A stretch of 9,156 bases of DNA from Eudoraea sp. (lineage in GTDB: Bacteria > Bacteroidota > Bacteroidia > Flavobacteriales > Flavobacteriaceae), in contig JABDPH010000397.1 of NCBI GenBank assembly GCA_013042925.1, positions 1 to 9,156 of the forward strand. The letters run 5' to 3'. Within the stretch, counting starts at the first letter, position 1. Each line of letters opens with the position of its first letter. The notes under the pieces are model-generated. The model was given only the letters and a program-made list of their open reading frames with translations. It had not been told where the DNA came from and did no database searches. A program made the position numbers and the translations under genes. Shown in pieces: positions 1 through 8,194 of the stretch.

Positions 1-1136
1 CCGGTATGAATCTTTCTTACCTTTCCTCTCTTATCAATAAATATCGTTGTTGGGTATGACAAAATATGATTTAACATTGGAAGTTTTTCATTTGCCTTTA
101 TCTTGTCTGAACTGCCGTACTGCGCGAGAAGTATTGGATAAGGCACCCCTACCCTGTTTTTTAGTCTTTCAATTCTTTTGAACGCCAGGTCTTTGGTCTT
201 TGCGTACTCGAAAGCTAATGCAACCACTTCAAAATTATCTCGTTTTCTGGTTTTTACATATTCCGACAAAAATTTGGTTTCATCCAGGCAATTCGGGCAC
301 CAGGTTCCCATAATCTGAATAACTACAACTTTGTCATTAAATCTGGGGTCTTCTAATGAAACAAGAACATCGCTGGTATTAGGAAACGAAAACTGCAATT
401 CCTCATATCCCTCTTTTAAAAATGTGAGTGATTCTGCATCAGCCAATTCAAATTGGTCATTTCGGTGAGCAATAAAAGGTTCTTTAAAATGATTTCCTGA
501 ATAAAAAGTTCCGGTTAAACTGCTATCTGTCACCTTTGCTGTAAACAAAAAAGCGTGAGCTCCGTCAAAAGTTGATAATCTCAAACTATCCCCATCTACA
601 ATTCCTTCTAAATATCTATAATCCCCGGTGTTAGTTCTAAAAGTGCCACTAACCCTGTTTTTCTCCTGCGAAAAAATTCCTTTTGCTAAATACTCGTCTT
701 CTGTATCCGGACTGAATTTGGTTTCCCATATCCCGGAAACATTTAATCGGGCATTTTCTGAGCTACGAAATCTTGTACTATCTCCAAATACGGCATTAAA
801 TGGGACAATTCTATCCAGGCTTTCCTTTATAAAATCACCCTTAATAGCTGAATCACTAAACGTCCCTGAGATATAGCCTTCAAACGCGGGCATTTTAATT
901 TTTATACTATCATTATTGATATCAATCTCGTCAACATGAATAGTTTCTTCTGCATTGTAAATATTGATTACGTACCCTGAATGCTCTTTTTTTAAATCAA
1001 AATTAAAGGGAAGTAGCTCTTTGTCCATCACCTCCAATTGCGCGGACCACCTACCCTCTTTTAGTTCTTCATTTTCAGGGTTAAGACAGGAAAATAAAGT
1101 TAATAGCAGTAAGGAAAAGCCGTAAAATTTTCTCAT
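1..1136 (-). CDS. TlpA-like thioredoxin-fold lipoprotein, partial (C-terminal end beyond left edge)
   Basis: The frame reads leftward from ATG at 1136 for 378 codons and leaves the window without a stop. The N-terminus is a lipoprotein signal (hydrophobic run, lipobox LFSC, Cys17), so the mature protein is probably anchored in the envelope and faces the periplasm. Residues about 25-230 form a beta-rich region of unknown function. A thioredoxin-like domain starts near residue 255, with the redox motif WCPNC (Cys280, Cys283) after a VVVIQIMGT strand. The cis-proline segment YPTTIFID (Pro372) follows. This order is typical of the TlpA/AhpC-TSA redoxins of Bacteroidota, which reduce or exchange disulfides outside the cytoplasm. 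Only the last part of the fold is missing. The gene is divergent from pheT across 127 bp, and I found no clean promoter for it there. The exact substrate cannot be told from sequence. Confidence 0.9.
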   Translation of the reverse strand, partial: MRKFYGFSLLLLTLFSCLNPENEELKEGRWSAQLEVMDKELLPFNFDLKKEHSGYVINIYNAEETIHVDEIDINNDSIKIKMPAFEGYISGTFSDSAIKGDFIKESLDRIVPFNAVFGDSTRFRSSENARLNVSGIWETKFSPDTEDEYLAKGIFSQEKNRVSGTFRTNTGDYRYLEGIVDGDSLRLSTFDGAHAFLFTAKVTDSSLTGTFYSGNHFKEPFIAHRNDQFELADAESLTFLKEGYEELQFSFPNTSDVLVSLEDPRFNDKVVVIQIMGTWCPNCLDETKFLSEYVKTRKRDNFEVVALAFEYAKTKDLAFKRIERLKNRVGVPYPILLAQYGSSDKIKANEKLPMLNHILSYPTTIFIDKRGKVRKIHT

Positions 1137-1215
1137 TGGATTAGTTCTAATATTTCATGCGAAATAACGATTAAAATCCTTCAATAAAAAATAAAGCTAA
1201 TCAACCTCAAGTATA

Positions 1216-1246
1216 TTGAATGTGTAAGTCCTTTGTTTTATCTTTG
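1216..1246 (+). promoter_or_regulatory. Bacteroidota-type promoter of pheT
   Basis: TATCTTTG at 1239-1246 matches the -7 consensus TAnnTTTG exactly. A TTG at 1216-1218 lies 20 bp upstream, inside the usual 17-23 bp spacing of the -33 element. Transcription would start near 1251, giving a leader of only about a dozen bases before the ATG at 1264. That leaves no room for an attenuator or leader peptide. The pheT start has an A-rich stretch in front of it and no Shine-Dalgarno sequence. Confidence 0.7.
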
Positions 1247-1263
1247 CAGGCTAAAACTAACCA

Positions 1264-3690
1264 ATGAAAATTTCCTACAACTGGTTGAAACAGTTTCTTA
1301 AACTCGACTGGGAAGCAGAAAAAACAGGAGAGCTTCTAACCAATTTAGGTCTTGAAGTAGAAGGTATTTCCCAATTCGAGTCTATTCCCGGTTCTTTAGA
1401 GGGCATAGTGGTAGGTCATGTCTTAAGCTGTGAAAAACATCCGGATGCAGATAGGCTAAAACTTACAACGGTTGATATTGGTTTGGAAAAACCCGTTCAA
1501 ATAGTTTGTGGTGCGCCAAATGTTGCCGAGGGTCAAATGGTACCTGTGGCTACCATTGGTTCCACGCTACACACAAATGAGGGCGAAACCCTGAAAATTA
1601 AGAAAGGAAAAATTAGAGGTGTTGAAAGTCACGGTATGATATGTGCAGAAGATGAGTTAGGCTTAGGTGATAACCATGATGGTATAATGATTTTAAGTGA
1701 AGGCCTCATACCCGGAACAGCTTGCTCTGAAATATTTAAAATAGAGAATGATGAAGTTTTTGAAATTGGCTTAACACCAAATAGGGCTGATGCCATGAGC
1801 CATCATGGAGTGGCAAGGGATCTGAAGGCCGGGCTGAGTCAAAGAGATATTCACACAGAACTTATTACTCCTTCGGTAAGTAATTTCAATGTTGAAAACA
1901 GATCACTAAAAATAGATGTATCTGTTGAAAATAATAAGCTTGCACCAAGGTATTGCGGAGTTACACTCAGTAATCTTATTGTTCAACCTTCTCCGGATTG
2001 GTTAAAAAACAGGTTGCGCGCTATTGGTCTTAGCCCCATTAACAATGTAGTTGATGCCACAAATTATGTTCTGCACGAATTAGGACAACCTTTACACGCC
2101 TTTGATGCCGATAGAATTCAGGGAAAAAAGATAATCGTAAAAACCTTACCATCGGGAACTAAATTTATGACCCTGGACGGTGAGGAACGCATATTGGATA
2201 AAGAAGACCTCATGATTTGCGATGATGAGAAACCAATGTGTATCGCCGGAGTTTTTGGAGGCATTAATACTGGAGTAACAGAAAATACTAAATCTATATT
2301 TCTTGAAAGTGCCTATTTCGACCCTGTTTCAATTAGAAAGACTGCAAAACGTCACGGATTAAATACAGACGCTTCATTTCGTTTTGAAAGGGGTGTGGAT
2401 ATAAATAATGTGGAATATTGCCTTCGCAGAGCAGCTTTATTGATACGAGAGATCACCGGGGGAGATATTACGTCTGATATTATTGATCTATATCCTCGCA
2501 AAAAGGATGATTATCAGGTATTTCTTTCTTTTGAAAAAATTGATACTTTAATTGGTCAAAAAATACCGGCAGACACTATTAAGTCCATTTTGGCCTCTCT
2601 TGATATAAAGGTTAAAAACTCTACTGAATCCGGATTAGGGCTACTTATTCCGTTTTACAGGGTGGACGTTCAAAGAGAAGTGGATGTAATTGAAGAAATT
2701 TTACGCGTTTACGGATACAACAATATTGATTCCAAAGAAAAGCTCAATGCTTCTATTGCGAGTACCAGCAGATTTGAAGATCATAAACTCGAAAAACTAA
2801 TTGGTGACTTGCTGGCTTCCAGAGGTTTTTATGAAATTTTGACCAATAGCCTAACCACCCCTGGTTATGACAAATTACTAGATAATAATTCCGAAGAATC
2901 GAGGGTCACCATACTAAATCCGTTGAGTGCAGATTTGTCAGTTTTGAGACAAACCATGTTGTTTAATGCTTTAGAAACCGTTTCATATAATATAAACAGA
3001 AAAAAACAGAACCTGAATTTTTTCGAATTCGGTAAAACATACCAAAACAGCAAATCGAAATATATAGAATCTAAGCACTTAAGCTTAATTGTTACAGGAA
3101 TCCGAAATGAGAACAGCTGGATCTCTTCTTCGAAGCCTACAGACTTTTATTTTCTAAAAGCAGCGGTTGAGCTGGTTTTAGAACGCCTGGGTATCACTAA
3201 TTACGAGTCTTTCTCCGAGCAAAATGACATTTTCCTTGAAGGTCTAAGCCTGAAAAAGAATAAAACTGAATTGGTCTCCTTTGGAATGATTCAAAAGGCT
3301 ATACTAAAAGAATTTGATATCAAACAAGATGTATTTTATGCCGATTTTAATTGGGACGCATTATCAAAGATCATTGGTAAGAACGAAATAATTTTTGAGA
3401 AAATTTCCCGATTCCCTGAGGTAAAAAGAGATTTGGCCTTACTATTAGACACGGGTATATCTTTTGATGAAATCAAAACTATTGCATACGATACGGAAAG
3501 GAACCTGCTAAAAAGCATCACACTTTTTGACGTTTACACCGGAAAGAATCTCCCTCCGGAAAAAAAATCATACGCTCTTGGGTTTACTATCGGGGATCCA
3601 AGTAAAACATTAACGGATAAGCAGATAGATAAGATTATGAAAAAATTGCAGCAGCGCTTTGAAAAAGAGTTAGGCGCAGAGCTGCGCTAG
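1264..3690 (+). CDS. pheT: Phenylalanine--tRNA ligase beta subunit
   Basis: This is the cytoplasmic beta subunit of the alpha2-beta2 phenylalanyl-tRNA synthetase, which charges tRNA-Phe with phenylalanine. The 808 residues match the usual bacterial length of about 800. In order there is an N-terminal EMAP-type tRNA-binding domain (about 42-150; HPDADRL from His59, CGAPNV, then KIRGVESHGMICAEDELGLG). The B3/B4 editing region (about 210-390) includes INNVVDATNYVLHELGQPLH near 258-277. The B5 domain ends in RVDVQREVDVIEEIL from Arg466, and the catalytic-like core contains FEFGKTY near 587. The C-terminal FDX-ACB anticodon-binding domain (about 716-808) has FPEVKRDLALLLD. The catalytic alpha subunit gene pheS is not next to it, so pheT has its own promoter here. 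The stop codon TAG lies one base from the stop of the converging FAS1 gene. Nothing suggests truncation. Confidence 0.98.
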   Translation: MKISYNWLKQFLKLDWEAEKTGELLTNLGLEVEGISQFESIPGSLEGIVVGHVLSCEKHPDADRLKLTTVDIGLEKPVQIVCGAPNVAEGQMVPVATIGSTLHTNEGETLKIKKGKIRGVESHGMICAEDELGLGDNHDGIMILSEGLIPGTACSEIFKIENDEVFEIGLTPNRADAMSHHGVARDLKAGLSQRDIHTELITPSVSNFNVENRSLKIDVSVENNKLAPRYCGVTLSNLIVQPSPDWLKNRLRAIGLSPINNVVDATNYVLHELGQPLHAFDADRIQGKKIIVKTLPSGTKFMTLDGEERILDKEDLMICDDEKPMCIAGVFGGINTGVTENTKSIFLESAYFDPVSIRKTAKRHGLNTDASFRFERGVDINNVEYCLRRAALLIREITGGDITSDIIDLYPRKKDDYQVFLSFEKIDTLIGQKIPADTIKSILASLDIKVKNSTESGLGLLIPFYRVDVQREVDVIEEILRVYGYNNIDSKEKLNASIASTSRFEDHKLEKLIGDLLASRGFYEILTNSLTTPGYDKLLDNNSEESRVTILNPLSADLSVLRQTMLFNALETVSYNINRKKQNLNFFEFGKTYQNSKSKYIESKHLSLIVTGIRNENSWISSSKPTDFYFLKAAVELVLERLGITNYESFSEQNDIFLEGLSLKKNKTELVSFGMIQKAILKEFDIKQDVFYADFNWDALSKIIGKNEIIFEKISRFPEVKRDLALLLDTGISFDEIKTIAYDTERNLLKSITLFDVYTGKNLPPEKKSYALGFTIGDPSKTLTDKQIDKIMKKLQQRFEKELGAELR

Positions 3691-3691
3691 A

Positions 3692-4243
3692 TTAAAATTG
3701 ATTGGGTAAAATTACACTGTCAATTTCGTGAATGACTCCATTACTCTGATTGAAATCCGCAGAGGTTATCCTGGCCATATTTCCAAAACAGTCTGTTAGA
3801 ACAATGTCCAGTCCATCCATAGTGACTAATAACTCATTACCCTGAACCGTTGTTAAAATGGTACTACCTTTACCTCTGCACATAGCTTTTAATATCTTGG
3901 AAGCTGTGAGTTTGCCGGCAACTATATGATAAGTAACTAAAGACTGCAATGCCTTCTTGTTTTCTGGTCTTAATAACTCGGATATCTTATCTGAAGACAT
4001 TTTTTCAAAGGCTCCATCTGAAGGGGCAAAAACAGTAAATGGTCCTTCTCCGGCAAGTGTTTCTTCAAGATCAGCAGCTTTTACGGCAGCATGAAGCATT
4101 TTGTGGCTTTGAGATTCCTCGGTGCTTCGAATAATTGTATTCTTTAAAAGATCATTAGAAACAGAAGCCAGGGAAGTTTGCGAAAAAGTTGTGGAAGCAG
4201 CCAGTAAGGCAAGTAGGCTTAGGGGGGTGGCCAAATATTTCAT
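3692..4243 (-). CDS. Secreted FAS1 (fasciclin) domain protein
   Basis: The protein has 183 residues and one FAS1 domain, a fold found in extracellular and cell-surface proteins and often linked to adhesion. Residues 1-21 are a signal peptide (MKYLATPLSLLALLAAS, likely cut before Gln22). There is no lipobox cysteine, so the product is probably released to the periplasm or beyond. The domain spans about 45-181. It has the H1 motif FTVFAPSDGAFEKM at 69-82, the YHIVAGKL segment at 105-112, and the C-terminal H2 motif GVIHEIDSVILP at 169-180. An open frame continues upstream to an ATG at 4321. That would bury the signal peptide behind 26 polar and mixed residues, so ATG 4243 is preferred. No exact TAnnTTTG box lies upstream. 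The nearest candidate on this strand is TATATTG (4297-4303) with TTG at 4323-4325, which is weak. The specific role is unknown. Confidence 0.9.
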   Translation of the reverse strand: MKYLATPLSLLALLAASTTFSQTSLASVSNDLLKNTIIRSTEESQSHKMLHAAVKAADLEETLAGEGPFTVFAPSDGAFEKMSSDKISELLRPENKKALQSLVTYHIVAGKLTASKILKAMCRGKGSTILTTVQGNELLVTMDGLDIVLTDCFGNMARITSADFNQSNGVIHEIDSVILPNQF

Positions 4244-4362
4244 GGAATCTAATTTATATAATTCTAAATTATCGATGAACGGTATACGAAAGCCGACAAT
4301 ATACAATTCTGGAAGGGACATCCAACTAATTGAAAATGCATTTGAAAGAATTTAACAAAATA

Positions 4363-4383
4363 TTAACATTGATGAAATGTTAA
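4363..4383. repeat. Perfect inverted repeat, possible operator
   Basis: TTAACATT (4363-4370) and AATGTTAA (4376-4383) are exact reverse complements around the 5-base loop GATGA. A further TTTAACA copy at 4351-4357 sits exactly 11 bp (about one helical turn) before the left arm and pairs with TGTTAAA at 4378-4384. The cluster ends 7 bp upstream of the putative -33 element of the gene at 4446, where an activator or repressor might bind. There is no T-run after the right arm, so it is not a typical intrinsic terminator. The sequence is directly visible; an operator role is inferred. Confidence 0.45.
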
Positions 4384-4390
4384 ACAGAAT

Positions 4391-4420
4391 TTGTTTCATA
4401 AAGTCAATTCATTATTTTTG
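4391..4420 (+). promoter_or_regulatory. Bacteroidota-type promoter of the 4446 gene
   Basis: TATTTTTG at 4413-4420 fits TAnnTTTG, and TTG at 4391-4393 (part of TTTG) is 19 bp upstream. The expected transcript start is near 4425, leaving a leader of about 20 bases. AAAAGGAAACC just before ATG 4446 offers a modest AGGA ribosome-binding site, which is somewhat unusual for this phylum. Confidence 0.65.
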
Positions 4421-4445
4421 ATCCAATTGCTAGAAAAGGAAACCT

Positions 4446-5162
4446 ATGTTATTTAAGTCTACAAATATTCAGGAGCAACTATATAAAACTAAACTTCAGT
4501 ACTCCGAAGAACAAATTATTAATGACGTTTATTTACTCTTGCGGCAATCTGCCCTGAAGGATGAAAAAATCCTGAAGAAAATAGGCGGTAAAAGTAATAG
4601 GGTAGAAAATAATTTCGACTTTGATCTTTTAGAGACAGATAGAATTTTTCACATTGATCAAATTAAGGATATCTGCATTAATTACAGACTTCGCTTCCTT
4701 GATTCAAAGTATTTTAAAGGTGAAATTCCTGATGAAACGATCGGGAAGATAAAATTGCTGGAAGAAAAACATAACATGGAAATTGAGGGCTTTAAAATAG
4801 TAGCACCTTCAAAGCTTTTCAAATTAGCGGATAAAGATGACCCCCTGTTATTTGCTCCAATTGGGAATGGATATTTTTATTTAATTGATAAATGGGGCAA
4901 TGATCTGCATCCATTGCGCCGGATTCTGGTTTGGCCATTTAAGAACATTATCAATCTTACATTACTTGTAATATTGATTAGTTTTCTAACTACTCTTGTT
5001 GTTCCGAACGGTCTTTTTTCAAAATCAAGTTCGCAGATGGAGTTCATGATAATATTCTTTTTTATGTTTAAGTCTATCGCCGCCGTAGTTATTTTTTACG
5101 GGTTCGCTTTAGGTAAGAATTTCAACCCGGCTATATGGAATAGCAAATATTTTAATGCCTGA
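4446..5162 (+). CDS. Unrecognised protein with two C-terminal membrane segments
   Basis: I do not recognise this 238-residue protein. It has no signal peptide. Residues 1-165 are soluble, charged and mostly helical in character (YSEEQIINDVYLLLRQS near 19-35, then a Lys/Asp/Glu-rich stretch). A GNGYFYLIDKWGNDLHPLRR segment follows at 140-159. Two hydrophobic spans come next, about 168-188 (INLTLLVILISFLTTLVV) and 199-222 (MEFMIIFFFMFKSIAAVVIF), joined by a short Ser-rich loop. The tail ends NFNPAIWNSKYFNA. Arg and Lys before the first span suggest that both termini are cytoplasmic, with a hairpin in the inner membrane. It is transcribed alone: divergent from FAS1 and convergent with the lipoprotein gene. 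The promoter, start context and coding quality support a real gene. No catalytic motif is visible, and its function is open. Confidence 0.85.
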   Translation: MLFKSTNIQEQLYKTKLQYSEEQIINDVYLLLRQSALKDEKILKKIGGKSNRVENNFDFDLLETDRIFHIDQIKDICINYRLRFLDSKYFKGEIPDETIGKIKLLEEKHNMEIEGFKIVAPSKLFKLADKDDPLLFAPIGNGYFYLIDKWGNDLHPLRRILVWPFKNIINLTLLVILISFLTTLVVPNGLFSKSSSQMEFMIIFFFMFKSIAAVVIFYGFALGKNFNPAIWNSKYFNA

Positions 5163-5217
5163 GGAAGAATTCTAACACAAACACAAAAACACTGATCAAG
5201 ATTCCTGTTGCTATTCT
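5163..5217. other. Short convergent gap without a clear terminator
   Basis: These 55 bp separate the stops of two converging genes. They contain an A/C-rich run (ACACAAACACAAAAACAC) but no GC-rich stem followed by T's on either strand. Termination here is therefore not explained by a classical intrinsic hairpin. Confidence 0.5.
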
Positions 5218-6360
5218 TTAGTTTGTATATATCTGAAATGGGACGCCACTAAGGTCAATATTGTCTATAAATGCGGGATTGGGAATAGGTCTGATACGCA
5301 ACAACCCTCCTTTATCCGGTTCTCCTGACTTCTTATATCCAATTACAATTAAATTGTTCTTGGCATCATATGAAACCATTGTAGTTCTAGCAATTTTGAA
5401 TTCAACTGATTGTTCCTGTTCAGATAAAAAATTCTCATAGTAATATAGAATCGCGGTATTAGTTTCGAAGTCAAAAACTGCCGGAATAGTGGGATATGAA
5501 GTCCCTACAAAATTGGTCGGCATTGAATAATACAAATTACCCTGCTCATCGCTGGAGGAAGACTCAGAATCCCCAAATCGGGGTTCTTTACCGTCCTCAT
5601 AACGCGTAGTTTTGACTATCGCCAATGAAGAACTGCTAACAATATTGTGTAATTCGGGATAACTGACTATTATATTCCCACCTTCAGATTTAAAGAGTCT
5701 CAGTACATCAAATCCGAGGTTTATATCTGCGACAAATTCTTCATTTACAGTATCAAACACCGTAAGGTAATTTCTATTATCATCTTCTAAATCCACTGAT
5801 AAAATAAATACCATATTATTTGAAAAAATAGCCTGTAAAGGTCTTTTATCCAACTCAATATCAACAATTTCCGGTTCTGAATTTGAGATATCAATTGTTC
5901 GAAAATAATATAGCGTCTCCTTTAGGCCTTCACCGGGAACCTCATAGCCAATGTAGAAGTCATTTCCTGAATGCGCCAGTGCCCGAACTTCAAGATCACA
6001 ATTTCCCAGATCATCAAAAACAATCGTTTTTTGCAAAGCATCATTTTTAAAATCATATAAAGAAACTATTCCCGAACAGTCTGTTTGAGAATTAAAAATA
6101 CTTATTTCACTACCATCTCTGTAAGTAACTGTAGGGAGCGAACTACTTTCAAATTCACTTATACCCGGGTCTAAGAAAATTGTCTCAGCGTCTGCATTCA
6201 GGTTAATTTGGGTAAGAAGCTCATTGGTTTGTATTAAGAGTGAGTAGGTCGCATCTACATTCGGGAATTCTTCTTTTGATTCCTGATCTCCATCGGTATT
6301 TTCACTACACCCCACCAGCAATAGGGCAAGCAATAGAAAGTAAATTCTGTAGGTTTGCAT
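5218..6360 (-). CDS. Unrecognised lipoprotein, possibly beta-propeller-like
   Basis: The protein has 380 residues. The N-terminus is a clear lipoprotein signal: hydrophobic run, lipobox LVGC, Cys18. The mature start is acidic (CSENTDGDQESKEEF), which resembles the acidic export signals that send lipoproteins to the cell surface in Bacteroidota; that is inference. The rest is rich in beta strands and recurring blade-like stretches, such as DFYIGYEVPG, MVFILSVDLEDDNRNYLTVFD, NIIVSYPEL and LIVIGYKKSG, at spacings of about 40-60 residues. This suggests a beta-propeller-like fold, but no named family motif or catalytic residue stands out. It begins 29 bp after the stop of the ABC-F gene on the same strand, and I see no TAnnTTTG box just upstream. 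It is probably cotranscribed, although no functional link is evident. ATG 6360 is chosen because the signal peptide begins there. Confidence 0.88.
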   Translation of the reverse strand: MQTYRIYFLLLALLLVGCSENTDGDQESKEEFPNVDATYSLLIQTNELLTQINLNADAETIFLDPGISEFESSSLPTVTYRDGSEISIFNSQTDCSGIVSLYDFKNDALQKTIVFDDLGNCDLEVRALAHSGNDFYIGYEVPGEGLKETLYYFRTIDISNSEPEIVDIELDKRPLQAIFSNNMVFILSVDLEDDNRNYLTVFDTVNEEFVADINLGFDVLRLFKSEGGNIIVSYPELHNIVSSSSLAIVKTTRYEDGKEPRFGDSESSSSDEQGNLYYSMPTNFVGTSYPTIPAVFDFETNTAILYYYENFLSEQEQSVEFKIARTTMVSYDAKNNLIVIGYKKSGEPDKGGLLRIRPIPNPAFIDNIDLSGVPFQIYTN

Positions 6361-6389
6361 AGCATTAGGATTTGGGAAGTCCTATTCAG

Positions 6390-8072
<1,683 letters not shown>

Positions 8073-8162
8073 TTATCCGCAATACGAATTAAGGGCTTTC
8101 CCAATTAACAATGATTGTGAACTTTTAACTGTGCCTTAACAGCTACAGCCTATTGGTTTGAC

Positions 8163-8170
8163 TAGTTTTG
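8163..8170 (+). promoter_or_regulatory. Putative -7 box of the 8195 lipoprotein gene
   Basis: TAGTTTTG fits TAnnTTTG and lies 24 bp before the ATG at 8195. There is no TTG at the expected 17-23 bp upstream, so the promoter may be weak or activator-dependent. TTAAC occurs at 8125-8129 and 8136-8140, 11 bp apart, upstream of the box. Confidence 0.45.
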
Positions 8171-8194
8171 TATACTGTAGGCAGCGAAAATTAT

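Larger units (their letters stand above)
4244..4445. other. Divergent intergenic region between FAS1 gene and membrane-protein gene
   Basis: This 202-bp AT-rich spacer separates two divergent genes. It holds a hairpin and TTAACA repeats (4351-4384) and a promoter (4391-4420) for the rightward gene. A weak promoter candidate for the leftward FAS1 gene lies near 4297-4325. I see no small gene with a credible start in it. The open frame that crosses it from 4122 overlaps FAS1 antisense and has no protein-like features. Confidence 0.6.

Noticed and set aside
628..876. 82-codon open frame on the plus strand
   Set aside because: It lies wholly antisense to the TlpA-like gene, whose protein shows clear motifs; it has no promoter and no recognisable protein features.
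1137..1263. Riboswitch, T-box or attenuator upstream of pheT
   Set aside because: The predicted transcript start leaves a leader of about a dozen bases, and no stem-loop or Phe-rich leader peptide is visible.
2865..3053. 62-codon minus-strand open frame inside pheT
   Set aside because: It is antisense to an intact conserved gene, with no independent start signals.
3336..3521. 61-codon minus-strand open frame inside pheT
   Set aside because: It is antisense to the FDX-ACB end of pheT and looks like a chance frame.
4244..4321. Longer FAS1 start at 4321
   Set aside because: It would place 26 residues before a textbook signal peptide, so the internal ATG at 4243 is the better start.
4122..4355. 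77-codon plus-strand frame across the FAS1 start and the intergenic region
   Set aside because: It overlaps FAS1 antisense, has no promoter and no protein-like features, and ends before the real promoter of the next gene.
5163..5217. Intrinsic terminator in the convergent gap
   Set aside because: Only a 5-bp AGGAA/TTCCT pairing with a very long loop is present; there is no stable stem and no T-run.
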